Shown here piece after piece: positions 49,387 to 59,552 of a stretch of 64,000 nucleotides of DNA. Numbering within the stretch: position 1 is the first letter of the stretch; each line of letters begins with the position of its first letter. The notes beneath the pieces are model-generated. The model ran no database searches. It was not told where the DNA came from and saw nothing but the letters and a program-made list of their open reading frames with translations. The stretch is from Saccharomycopsis malanga (taxonomy: Eukaryota; Ascomycota; Saccharomycetes; Ascoideales; Saccharomycopsidaceae), in the NCBI GenBank assembly GCA_004014935.1, contig CP025324.1, forward strand, positions 186,001 to 250,000. The letters run 5' to 3'. The translations under genes were made by a program, and so were the position numbers.

Positions 49387-52257
49387 AGCCCATAGATCCT
49401 ATAAACCTCTACAAACGTTTATATATCTTCCCATTTTTGTCTTTATACTATATTATAGCTTTTCCATTCTTCATGCATATAATGAGTCGCTTTCCACAAT
49501 ATGTTTTTCCGTTTATCATCTTTGCTTTGTTCCTACAAAATCGCTTTATTATGTCGTTGTATTTAATCTTTTTACTGTTTTGCTTCGTTATACTATAAAC
49601 TGTACTATATCAGAAATCCCTCCTGTGTAGTTCACTGCTCTCCGTAGGCATGTTGGGCTTTAGACCCACTGATGCACTACATGTACACACTGCTCAGATC
49701 TATATACGCCATTTTAGTTTGAAACCCTTCCTCGACGTTCATATACACATCCTCTACTATATGGAGTAATGTTTCAAAATCCCTGCACACCTGATGGTTG
49801 ATATATGCTGGCCCACTTAATTCGGCCTCTCCTATTGTTCATTCTTCTCAACATTAGTCTTCAAACCTAATTCCCCTTCAAAGGCATAATGTGAGCCGCA
49901 ATCTTCAGCATGGATTGCTTAATTAACAAACCTGCAGAAAAACCAATCTGGAGCTGACAGTGGAAGATCTCCACTTTAAGGGTCCAGAATAGGTTCTTGT
50001 ATGTATGTGTGTAGAATTTGGTGATTTTTGAAGCACCAATGATTTCCGTTTCAAATACCAGTACACTCTCTGCTGGAATATATAACTATTACCTTGTAAC
50101 AATAGCTAACTAGGTTCAACTTGTTCATCAACCATCATGTGTTGAGAGTATTAAATGCGTTTTTACAAGTAAATTTGCTACCAATCGCTTTGAATGGTAA
50201 TGTTAAATTTGCTAAACTTCAATTATTGCCTGCGAACCATCAACCGGATTATTTTACATACTCAGAAAGTATTCATCTTGTGGTTCAGTCAATGTGGAAT
50301 CAGACCATATGAATTCCAGTGGCGAGTCTCGCCTCAAACAACACTGCCAAATAGATAAGCGGTTTATTCATAATGGGATCTTTACAATAGAGTATGCAAA
50401 TGGTACAACTTGCTCAGGACAGTTGCTCTACATGTTGATCAACACTGTATATAGTGCTGACAGTACTGTCAGATGGGATGGTATTCAGATAGCAACTTTA
50501 TCTAAAAACCGTAATTTGAGCTGCAACTGATGCCGCAACCATGGCCTTTGTATCTATAGTGAGACTTGATTCCTAGACATGCCTGTTGGGAAGTTAAAGC
50601 CTAAGATTAAGAGAAACACGGTGGAAACGTAAAGAAACTCTTGCAGCAAACAATTGGTAAGACAGTTGGTACAGTATTGATCGTAAGACAGGTGATACTT
50701 ATACAAAACTATAGATGAACAGTAAGTAGTTAGAATGAAAATGACTACGTCACAACTCAGTTAGAATTACATGACTCAATTTCTTTCAGAATCAGTTTTA
50801 TTGAGACTGGAACAAGATCGACATTAGCCCATAGACGTTACGATGGTTTTATTAGGCATATATACCGTTATTTACAATCTGCACAGTGTTTTCTATCCTA
50901 ACAGGTAAACACACATGTCTATAATCAAGATCATCTACCATTGTCAACAGTAGAGTTCTTTTCATCTGATCATTACTATTTTCGGTTGATTACAGTATTC
51001 TTATAAGAGTATAATCATAATTGATTTCCTTCAGAATCTTAAAATAAGGCTTATTCTATGGAGCAAAACCATAGCAATTCTATGGCAAATGACTTCAACC
51101 TAGGCAAAAGCCGTCAGTCGCGGCACTTTTACAGGCAAGGTCGATCAACATTGATGGCTTGATCGACTATAAGATCTGGGCTTGTTTAGTGAAAACTTCT
51201 ATTTTAATTTGTAAAAAGCACTAGCCAAATTTCAGAGACACGCAGTTTACGAGATAGAGACAAACTTTAATTTGCTGGAATACACCCAATTCCTTGGTCT
51301 TGATCATTAGGTCCATCGCCATTTCTTCCTCGATTGACCAGCACCATTTCTGTATTATCGGATAAACACCATCGTATTGTTAGACATTGCGATTGATATA
51401 CAATCGAGATGCCTAGAGCTGCGGAACTTTTGCGGTTTAAAAACAGATGATGAATGGTGCATGTAACGGATATCTTTTAGTAATCTATTAGTAGTATTAA
51501 TTTAGAAATTACCTCATTTATTCGCAATATGGTAGCCATTTTCTAAGTCCATTTCTATCATCTTAGTTTTATATGCACAATCTGTTTCTATGTTTCAAAT
51601 ATTTCCTTCAGGGTTGTCCCTCGGTCTCTGTAGCAATCAGCACTTCACAACCATACAACTATAGGTATTCACAGCTCTAGCAAAATGCTTTATCTTCATA
51701 AACCTTTGGAGGATAAAGACCCCGTGGCTTGCAGTAGTTTGCAGAATAGCCCTACTAAACGTCCTGGCACGCTATAATGGCCAGACCTTACAACCCTCAC
51801 ATAGCCCATGAGTAGTAACTTGACACTGTTATGGATACCAACCTATTTGGCTCCCCACAACACCCGCAGTCTTTGTCTAGTTTCTAGTTCCCTGTTTGGG
51901 CTTTGCTGATACACTTTTTCCAACGTTGATCCTAATAACCTTTCCTAATCAGGCGCTACGTAAATATAAAGCTCACTTAATATATACTCTAAATAAGCGG
52001 AACAAACTACATGCTGCTTTTTACTACTAAATAATACGATTGAAACGCTAATTATTCACCAAGACTCAAGTCTTTTTAGCTTAGTTTATATATGATTAAT
52101 ATTATCATTATTATGGTAAATTTCCAAAGTCATGTGACCTAATTTTTTTTTGTATGACGTAAATTTTCATTTCCAAACTTGGCTGAAGAGATGAGTGAAG
52201 AATAATTTAATAGATCTAACGAGAATTTATTAGTACAACTGATTGAGTAGAACTGAA
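49387..52257. other. 2.9-kb intergenic region between MedA-like gene and RKM1
   Basis: No gene supported. Two overlapping open frames (50121-50312 and 50294-50530) show no recognisable family. A perfect 16-bp palindrome CTGACAGTACTGTCAG lies at 50457-50472. An unannotated noncoding transcript is possible but not shown. Confidence 0.45.
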
Positions 52258-54033
52258 ATGTCCCACTTGAAGGATTTGCTAAGTTGGGCGGCCACAAATG
52301 GTTGTGTAATTGATGAGAATGTGAAGTTTGAATATGATAATAATAAAGGTGTTTCTGCTGTTTTGACTAAATCGTTTAATAATGAAAATAAACCGTTGAT
52401 TCAAGTACCCAATGAATTGCTTATAACTAGCAAATATGCGCAGCAGTTTTTCGGAGATCAGGTTTGGCTGTCTATTGCAAATAAAAACGCTTTGCTCCAG
52501 CTTTTTGTTGCAAAGTTGAAGTTTGATTCCAAGCCTACAATTGTTTCTTCAGCAAAGGATGTCATCAGTGAGCAGGTGAATGTCTCAGAAAAATGGGCTG
52601 CCTATATTGATTTTTTGCCTTCCGCAGGCAAGAACATCGGGACTCCATTTTTCTGGAATGCAAGTGAAAAGGCAACTTTGAAAGGTACGGATGCTGGCAT
52701 TATCTTGGAACGTAGGTTTAATGCCATTTTGGAGGAGTGGCGGAACACAATTGATACTGTTTTACGTGGCGATTCCAACAAAGAATATTTTGTACAGCTC
52801 CAAAAGGATTTTGCGTTCTATAGATCATTCCGTAGTGGACAATACAATGGTGACAAGCTTTATATATATTTGAACGAGACCATCACGTCCTGGTCTAGCT
52901 TTCCTGCTTACCTCTGGGCGGCAGGAATCTTTACTGCCAGAGCATTTCCCAACATATTGATAGATCCGGAAACCAAGGATGTAAACGAAGCGTTTTTGCT
53001 TCCTATTGTAGACTTGTTGAATCATCAGAACGGTGCTCAGGTGCGCTGGGAAACAGAGGGCAATAAAGTAGTGTTTAAGACTAGCGAGAAAATCGATGCT
53101 GGAGCAGAATTGTTCAATAACTACGGTGACAAATCCAACCTTGAGCTCTTATTTGGTTACGGCTTCGTATTGCCAACAAACGAACATGACACTACTACTA
53201 TCACATTGAAGGTGGACGCTTTACAAATTGAAAAAGCTAAAAAGTTTGGCGTAACTTTCCCTGAAGGGGCAAGTGCAGACGGCATCAACTTTGTTATCAG
53301 CCATCGCTCTACGCTTCCCGACAACCTTGTCAAGTTTTTTGCGTCCTTAGTCCAGTTGAAAAGCGAAAAGAACCAATACACTTTGAGAATGCAACTTGAT
53401 GGGTTGGCTGAATTGCGTAAGATCATTGACCAAAAGATTGACTTTCTTAAAAATACTCTGAAGATCGACTCTGCCGCTGCCGCTGCTATTTCCGCTGCGG
53501 TTATCAAGACCTCCAAAAACTACAAAGCTGCCCAAAGAAAATTGATTCAAGCCACTTTGGAAGAAATCCAAAAACAGGAGAAATCTCTCCTAAAGAAATA
53601 CAAGCCAATTTCGTTCAAAACTGTGCTCAAACAGGATAAAACCTTTATGAATTCTCTCTTGTTAACCTTTGGTGTGGCCAGTTATGACGACATTGTCAAG
53701 AAAGAGCTTCTCGACCAGGTGTTCCTTCTTTGGATTGTCCGTGCCAGCAACGCCTCCGAAGCTTCAACAACTTATAAACCTCCATCTTTTGTAGTCAATC
53801 AGTTTGCCGATGTTCGGAATACCATTGTCGTTACTAAAAATGACGTCCTTGAATATGCTGACCTCTATAAAACTTTGTTCCCGTCTTTGAGTGTCAAAAT
53901 TCCAGAAATCTACTCCAAGGGCGATTGGGGTGTTAAGAATTTTATCATTGCTGGAACTGTTGTTGACCGTGTTGCATACAAACGCTCTACAAATGGGGAA
54001 CTCTTTATTCTTGACAAGATCAGCCTTTCATAA
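52258..54033 (+). CDS. RKM1: SET-domain ribosomal lysine methyltransferase Rkm1-like
   Basis: 591-aa SET/Rubisco-LSMT-type protein methyltransferase. Yeast Rkm1 (583 aa) dimethylates Rpl23. N-terminal similarity covers LKDLLSWAATNGCVI and LLQLFVAKLKFD. The SET domain includes SSFPAYLWAAGIFTARAFPN, the VDLLNHQNGAQVRW block at about 251-264 (Asn-His of the AdoMet pocket), and ELFNNYGDKSNLELLFGYGF at about 286-305. The C-terminal helical substrate-binding domain has KYKPISFKTVLK and a long charged coil. ATG 52258 (MSHLKDLL) is chosen; five upstream codons begin with TTG. Rkm2-like relatives are an alternative, but the N-terminus fits Rkm1. Confidence 0.85.
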   Translation: MSHLKDLLSWAATNGCVIDENVKFEYDNNKGVSAVLTKSFNNENKPLIQVPNELLITSKYAQQFFGDQVWLSIANKNALLQLFVAKLKFDSKPTIVSSAKDVISEQVNVSEKWAAYIDFLPSAGKNIGTPFFWNASEKATLKGTDAGIILERRFNAILEEWRNTIDTVLRGDSNKEYFVQLQKDFAFYRSFRSGQYNGDKLYIYLNETITSWSSFPAYLWAAGIFTARAFPNILIDPETKDVNEAFLLPIVDLLNHQNGAQVRWETEGNKVVFKTSEKIDAGAELFNNYGDKSNLELLFGYGFVLPTNEHDTTTITLKVDALQIEKAKKFGVTFPEGASADGINFVISHRSTLPDNLVKFFASLVQLKSEKNQYTLRMQLDGLAELRKIIDQKIDFLKNTLKIDSAAAAAISAAVIKTSKNYKAAQRKLIQATLEEIQKQEKSLLKKYKPISFKTVLKQDKTFMNSLLLTFGVASYDDIVKKELLDQVFLLWIVRASNASEASTTYKPPSFVVNQFADVRNTIVVTKNDVLEYADLYKTLFPSLSVKIPEIYSKGDWGVKNFIIAGTVVDRVAYKRSTNGELFILDKISLS

Positions 54034-54786
54034 TGATTCCTGCAAAAATGGTGTGATGTTCCAAACTTCCCAAAGGCGGAAAGGTGGTTTGTTTGATATT
54101 TGGTTTAATATTTTTCAAACTAGCGTATAAACGTCCAACTTTTACACATTGTACTAAAATACAGGTTTTCTTTTTCAAAAAAAAAAAATTACGGAAATGC
54201 TTTACTAATCTATTATCTGTTCTTATCTACTCTTTCTCTACTTGTATAACTAATAGATCCGTTTTTACTCATCATTCTCAAGTCTTTAAAAGATCATTTA
54301 TTCTATAATTTTATACATATGATTCCAGATAAACCTCTTTGGAAGGTGTGTCTCGCATTTATATCTTTTCTTAAAAATCTATATAACAAAAGCCTCTCAA
54401 AATGTTTTTGAAAAAATGAACATAAGAATAGGAACAATATTCAGAACTTGCTTACGTTTTCTCATAGTGGTTGTCATTTCACTCCCTCCTCTCTATTTTT
54501 GAACCAGACTAACCAAAACTTCTATAGCATCTCTAATGCATTGAATACATAACTTTAATCTTTCAAAACTGCCCATCAAGTTAACTAATAGTTTTATAAA
54601 TAGTTGTTCTTTAACCATCTACACACTTCATGCAGGATGCTGCAGGTTGAGCCAACGAGATTGTCTGATTTCCTGCTTACGCCAGTTGATGCAGATGAGC
54701 TGAAAAAAAAGTGAAAAAAAAATATTTTTTTGATTTTTCAGATGATAGTATAGTGAGATTAGACAGATGTTGATAGTGTAAAGTTG
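54034..54786. other. Intergenic between RKM1 and TRM2
   Basis: No gene seen. It contains poly-A/T runs (54177-54188 and 54704-54735) and presumably the TRM2 promoter. Confidence 0.45.
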
Positions 54787-56706
54787 ATGTTATATCTGTT
54801 TCGTCATTGTTTAACAAAAACACTATTGGGAGGAAGTAATATTGTATATAGGACACAACTATTGAGGATGTCTACAACCACTGCTAATGGACAAGAGAAA
54901 CGTCTTGCTAATGAGATACATGACAATACCAAAGTAGATGAGCCAGTTTCGAAAAAACCAGCTTTGGAAAATAACCGGGAGATCGGTAAGCCAGAGGCAC
55001 CTACACAGGTTCAACTGCTAGTAGAAGGACAGGTTGAAACAACACAGGCACCAGCATTTGGCAGAAAGCTCCCCAAATTCTTGACTCCAAACAAAAAGGG
55101 TAAGGTGAAGAGAAAATATACACAGAAAAATTATGATCCTACCAACCCGTTTGGAGTGTTGCTTCTTGAAGTCGAGGAGTTGTTCAAGGAGCATGGGATC
55201 ACCGAGGAACAGACAAAGATCGATATCAAAAAGGTGTTAAACTCCGAGGAACTTTTGATCAAGTACAATAGAGATATCAGGGGAGTCCAGGTATTAAAAA
55301 CAACTGCTAGCGGCGATGGATTAGGTTTGATCAGCCATCCAGAGATAGAAAACGGCTACCAAGCAGTTCTTATTCCGTTCGCATTGCCAGGGGAAAATGT
55401 AGATGTAAGAATCTTCAGAACACATCCTACACATTGTGAGGCCGATTTGCTCAAGATCAACACCAAGTCTGAAATCAGAAACGACGATTTGATCGCATGT
55501 AAATATTTCGGCAAGTGCTCGGGATGCCAGTATCAAAGCATTGAGTATAAGACTCAATTGGAAATCAAAAAGAAAACCATACAAAACGCATATTATTTCT
55601 TTGCCAAGAATTTGAGTAAAAACAAATTGCTCCCAACTATAGGTGACACTGTTGCCTCTCCTTTACAATACAACTACAGAACCAAATTGACACCTCATTT
55701 TGATTTCCCAAGGGGCAAGTTCAATCCCGAAACATTGCGTTTGCCGGCAATGGGATTTGGCGCAAAGGGCCGTCCCACATGGAGACCAGAAGCTCAGGGA
55801 GGTCAGTACTCCGTATTGGATATTGAGGACTGTCCTATAGGTACTCCAATACTCAACAAAGCTATGCAGGATGAACGTGAGCTTTTTAAAAGGACTTATA
55901 AACAGTTTAAGCGTGGTGGAACTGTTCTTTTACGTGAACACACGCGTGTTATAAACGATGATATTGCTAAAGACGAAGAGGCAAAAAGAAAATTCATCAA
56001 TGAAGAAGACGCGTGTAAACATCCAGACAGTGACAACGTAACGGCCATTGAAGTTGCCGACGAGGCTACAGGAAAGACTTTGGTTAAGACATGTGTTAAG
56101 GAATCTCGTCAAATTGTTACTGAAAACATTGAAGGATTCGTTTTCAACTTTTCTGCGGGCGAGTTTTTCCAAAACAACAACTCAATTTTACCCTTGGTGA
56201 CAAAGTACGTACGTGACAGCTTGAAAATTGATAACACCGAGACCACAGACCGTTATTTGGTTGACGCTTACTGTGGGTCAGGTTTGTTTAGTATCATGTG
56301 CTCCTCAGGTGTCAAGGAAGTCACTGGAGTAGAGGTATCGAAAGACAGTGTAGCTTTTGCTCGTAAAAACGCCGAGTTGAACAAAGTGGAAAATGCTTCT
56401 TTCATCATTGGTAAAGCCGAAAAGATTTTTGAAGACATCAAGTTTCCATCAAAACTTACCTCAGTGATTTGTGACCCGCCAAGAAAAGGTTGTGACGAAC
56501 CATTCTTGACACAATTGTCACTCTTTAATCCATCAAAAATTGTTTACATTTCATGCAACGTCCACTCCCAGGCCCGCGACTTGGAATTTTTCATCAACAA
56601 GACCGTAAATGGTTCAAAATATACTATAGATAGCATCAGAGGGTTTGATTTCTTCCCACAGACACATCACGTTGAGAGTGTGGCCATTTTGTCTTTGAAA
56701 GAGTAA
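54787..56706 (+). CDS. TRM2: tRNA (uracil-5-)-methyltransferase Trm2
   Basis: 639-aa enzyme forming m5U54 (ribothymidine) in the T loop. A TRAM-like region lies around 165-240. A CKYFGKCSGCQYQSIEY cysteine cluster is near 238-254. AdoMet motif VDAYCGSGLFSIMCSSG is near 497, CDPPRKGCDEPFL near 562, and the catalytic Cys in VYISCNVHSQARDL near 588. QTHHVESVAIL at the C-terminus is diagnostic. Two in-frame starts exist: ATG 54787 (MLYLFRHCLTK..., basic/hydrophobic, presequence-like) and ATG 54868 (MSTTTANGQ). This is consistent with mitochondrial and nuclear/cytosolic forms, which is inference. Length matches yeast Trm2 (639). Confidence 0.94.
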   Translation: MLYLFRHCLTKTLLGGSNIVYRTQLLRMSTTTANGQEKRLANEIHDNTKVDEPVSKKPALENNREIGKPEAPTQVQLLVEGQVETTQAPAFGRKLPKFLTPNKKGKVKRKYTQKNYDPTNPFGVLLLEVEELFKEHGITEEQTKIDIKKVLNSEELLIKYNRDIRGVQVLKTTASGDGLGLISHPEIENGYQAVLIPFALPGENVDVRIFRTHPTHCEADLLKINTKSEIRNDDLIACKYFGKCSGCQYQSIEYKTQLEIKKKTIQNAYYFFAKNLSKNKLLPTIGDTVASPLQYNYRTKLTPHFDFPRGKFNPETLRLPAMGFGAKGRPTWRPEAQGGQYSVLDIEDCPIGTPILNKAMQDERELFKRTYKQFKRGGTVLLREHTRVINDDIAKDEEAKRKFINEEDACKHPDSDNVTAIEVADEATGKTLVKTCVKESRQIVTENIEGFVFNFSAGEFFQNNNSILPLVTKYVRDSLKIDNTETTDRYLVDAYCGSGLFSIMCSSGVKEVTGVEVSKDSVAFARKNAELNKVENASFIIGKAEKIFEDIKFPSKLTSVICDPPRKGCDEPFLTQLSLFNPSKIVYISCNVHSQARDLEFFINKTVNGSKYTIDSIRGFDFFPQTHHVESVAILSLKE

Positions 56707-57310
56707 ATTTCGAAAGAAGAAACTGTAAATAAATCCTCAGTTTCACCATTCAGCCCTATTTTATTTCACATAGATGACTTTTTACTTTTTATTGCACATT
56801 TTCTTGTTTCACTACACTGTTTATTGTCTTAATTCTAAACTTTTCACTTTGTTTTTCATCTACAAGTTCTTTTTATTAATCTATTACGGTGCTCCTTTAT
56901 GATTTGCCATATTGTCTACTTTACACTGTTAACTCACTACATCCACAAATCGCATATTTGAGCATCTTCGACCTGACCATAACCTTTGTAAACTCCTACT
57001 AAAACCATATTATATACTAAAGTAGTTATATGCAATGTTCAGAATACTGAAAGAAAAGCCAAACCCATTCTGAGCCCTATTCAATATGAGCCCTACGTAT
57101 AGTCACATGCTCTAATTTTTCATACTACCATCACGGGTAGTATTTGCATTAAGAAAAACGAGAAATCATGCAGTAGCAGGCAGAGCGAAAAACTGAAAAA
57201 AATAATTTCATCCAAAATCGCCAGCCTTGATATAGAGAGATATACTGGTTACACCTGTCGCTTCAACTGATACTACAAGTCGCCATATACACCAATACAA
57301 CTAAGTCAAG
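56707..57310. other. Intergenic between TRM2 and RPS21
   Basis: TRM2 3' region followed by the RPS21 promoter. Apart from the RP-gene motifs at 57073-57109 nothing else is identified. Confidence 0.5.
57073..57109 (+). promoter_or_regulatory. RP-gene promoter motifs, Tbf1/Cbf1 type (RPS21)
   Basis: Two AGCCCTA elements (57073-57079 and 57089-57095) are followed 6 nt later by GTCACATG (57102-57109), about 200 bp upstream of the start codon. The same motif pair, with nearly the same spacing but the first element reversed, lies upstream of RPL24. Confidence 0.65.
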
Positions 57311-58004
57311 ATGGAAAACGATAAAGGAAAATTAGTATGTATAGCACCACCAAGGGTTGTAGTGGATCATGAGGATTTGAGAGTGGTCAAGTGAGAAGGA
57401 ATTATAAATGTCAATTATCATTTGGATATTAAGAACAAGAGACTATCAATGTGTTTCTCAGTAGTGTAGGAAACCAGGTTTGAATATTTATTTCTCATAA
57501 GAGAAAAGAGCCGAGTGTTATCAATATTTTGCATCATTAGTAACTTTTCAACAGTATAATAAAAGTTTTTCAAGGATTATCAAGAGAATAGCAAGATTAG
57601 AAGGCATTAAGCTATTTTTCAACGAAACGCATACCAAATCACATTTAACGATAAACTGTACATCAAAGTCATTTGTAAAGTATCGAGCATAAGAATATAT
57701 ATCTTCATGGTCCTTTCAAAAACCAGTTCTTCTCCATTGGATGACTTAATACTAACAAACCTAGGTCGAACTTTACATTCCAAGAAAATGTTCTGCTACC
57801 AACAGAATCATTAAAGCTAAAGACCATGCTTCTGTCCAAATCAACGTTGCTAAGGTTGACGAAAACGGACGTGCCATCCCAGGTGACAACCACACTTACG
57901 CTTTGAGCGGTTACATCAGATCCAGAGGTGAATCTGATGACTCTTTCAACAGATTGGCTCAAGCTGACGGTTTGTTGAAGAACGTCTGGTCCTACTCTCG
58001 TTAA
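57311..58004 (+). CDS. RPS21: 40S ribosomal protein S21 (eS21), one intron
   Basis: 87-aa small-subunit protein encoded in two exons. Exon 1 is 57311-57334 (MENDKGKL), the intron is 57335-57764 (GTATGT donor, TACTAAC branch, CCTAG acceptor, 430 nt), and exon 2 is 57765-58004. The product continues [18 protein letters not shown] and ends with [18 protein letters not shown], nearly identical to yeast Rps21 (87 aa). The intron sits after codon 8, in phase 0, as in the S. cerevisiae gene. Unspliced message reads through the donor for 19 codons to a stop. Exon 2 uses optimal codons. Confidence 0.97.
57335..57764 (+). other. RPS21: Intron of RPS21
   Basis: GTATGT...TACTAAC...CCTAG, 430 nt, phase 0 after codon 8. 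The branch A lies about 9 nt from the acceptor. No snoRNA-like C/D box pair is recognised inside. Confidence 0.92.
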
Positions 58005-58468
58005 ATATTGTTTTTAACTTGTTCAAAAATTATATTTTTAATTTGTGCTGTACTTATTTCCTGATGTAATGTAATGTAACGTTATAAATGAGCTTAAACG
58101 AGCTGTTTTTGTATGGTTGGTTGGTCGATTGGCTTCACTGCCAAGATACATACTATATATGGTTTTCCAAGTAGGTATGGTACATGCAAGTGTATATGAC
58201 CCGCCGTACTGGTATGTTACCCGATGCAGGCCACCTGTAGGAGTGATGATGAGCATATCAGTTAGTAGTTTTAAAAGTTGTATTAAACTAACAAGTATAG
58301 GGATAATGTAAGAATGACCATACTTCTTGGCCAAGCACGTAATAATTGAAGGCAGCGAGCGACCAGTTGTCAGAATATCAAAACGGGAAAGAAAGTGGTG
58401 ATATTTGATAGTACTTAATAGCAGTACTTAATAGGACGACTCTTGTGACAATATCTATCTATGAAATA
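58005..58468. other. Intergenic between RPS21 and the DUF1746 gene
   Basis: No gene seen. Short frames on both strands (58038-58334) have no recognisable features. Confidence 0.45.
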
Positions 58469-59218
58469 ATGTATCCTGGCTCTTATCCTGGTTCGTATGA
58501 CCAGGTGTCGCCGATATACGATGTCACAGATAACACTTCGAGAAGGGAGGCGTTAAGTAATTCACGGGAAACAGGTTATGTGGGGAGAGTGCTTGCGAAG
58601 CGAAAGAAGAATTTCCATGTCAATTTAAATACTAGTTTGGAATCACTTTTACTCTCTTTTGTGGTGTTGGAGTTCCTAAAGGACACTTCGTTGAGCAAGC
58701 TTCTATTTCGGATGTTTGTCCAGGTTGCTGGCTTGAATATCATTGACCCCACCCTTCGAACGCTTCCTAGTATTGAAGAGATCAGAAGGTTTTCTGTTTT
58801 ATTGGTTTTATTTTGTAATGCCTATTGTTTTATATATACTGTAGTCTGCGAGCTTCCGCAGCATCGACTCAACGGATATTTGATTGGTGATTGGACGCTC
58901 CAGTTCATTGGAGAACGCCCACCACTGCACAAGTGGGTTCTTTTAGTCTATGACACACTAGTTTTGGCGCTTCAAGTAATGGCTTTTTGCGCTAGACAGG
59001 ATTTTAAAGTGAAATACTCTGACTCTTCTACTCGTAATAATGAAGGTGGTAATGGAGACAGTAACGAGCCTGATGAGGATACGGTCCTTATTAAAGACCA
59101 AAATGTATATGATGGAATACAAGGGAATCTTGTGGTAGCAACAATCTCTATCAAAAGTTTTTTTGAAGGGGCATTCAAGCATCTTCGAGGCGAAATACCT
59201 ACAAATAATGAGACATAA
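58469..59218 (+). CDS. DUF1746 membrane protein (Dsc4-like, Golgi Dsc E3 ligase)
   Basis: 249-aa membrane protein of the fungal DUF1746 family, which includes S. pombe Dsc4 of the Golgi Dsc ubiquitin-ligase complex that activates SREBP. Matching blocks: KKNFHVNLNTSLESLLLSFVVLEFLKDTS near 43-71, a second hydrophobic segment (RRFSVLLVLFCNAYCFIYTVV, about 109-129), and GYLIGDWTLQFIGERPPLHKWVLLVYDTLVLALQ near 140-173. A hydrophilic acidic tail follows. ATG 58469 (MYPGSYPGSYDQ) is used because the upstream codons start at GTG. S. cerevisiae has a Dsc complex (Tul1) without this subunit as far as I recall. Confidence 0.78.
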   Translation: MYPGSYPGSYDQVSPIYDVTDNTSRREALSNSRETGYVGRVLAKRKKNFHVNLNTSLESLLLSFVVLEFLKDTSLSKLLFRMFVQVAGLNIIDPTLRTLPSIEEIRRFSVLLVLFCNAYCFIYTVVCELPQHRLNGYLIGDWTLQFIGERPPLHKWVLLVYDTLVLALQVMAFCARQDFKVKYSDSSTRNNEGGNGDSNEPDEDTVLIKDQNVYDGIQGNLVVATISIKSFFEGAFKHLRGEIPTNNET

Positions 59219-59510
59219 ATTAATACACTCAGATTTACAAATATAGATAACGACTTTAATTATTCACGACAATCCACGCTTGGTTCAATTTATTGATTAA
59301 TTAATATGTAGTAACCACTGGGCCGGATGGTTGATGCTCTCGAAGAAGAGAAAAAGAGCTGGCAGGATAGGTCAACGTTTAGTACCTTTGGAGGAAAGCT
59401 AACAGGCTCAAGGGTGAAAAGCTTATGAACAACAGGACGTGATTGGGCTATACCAAGTCCCTTTAGACATGGAGCATTTTTACATAACTAATATACTGGG
59501 CTCAAATATA

Positions 59511-59552
<42 letters not shown>

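Noticed and set aside
50121-50530. Two overlapping open frames (63 and 78 codons) as a possible gene
   Set aside because: No conserved composition, no splice signals joining them, and lengths within chance for this DNA.
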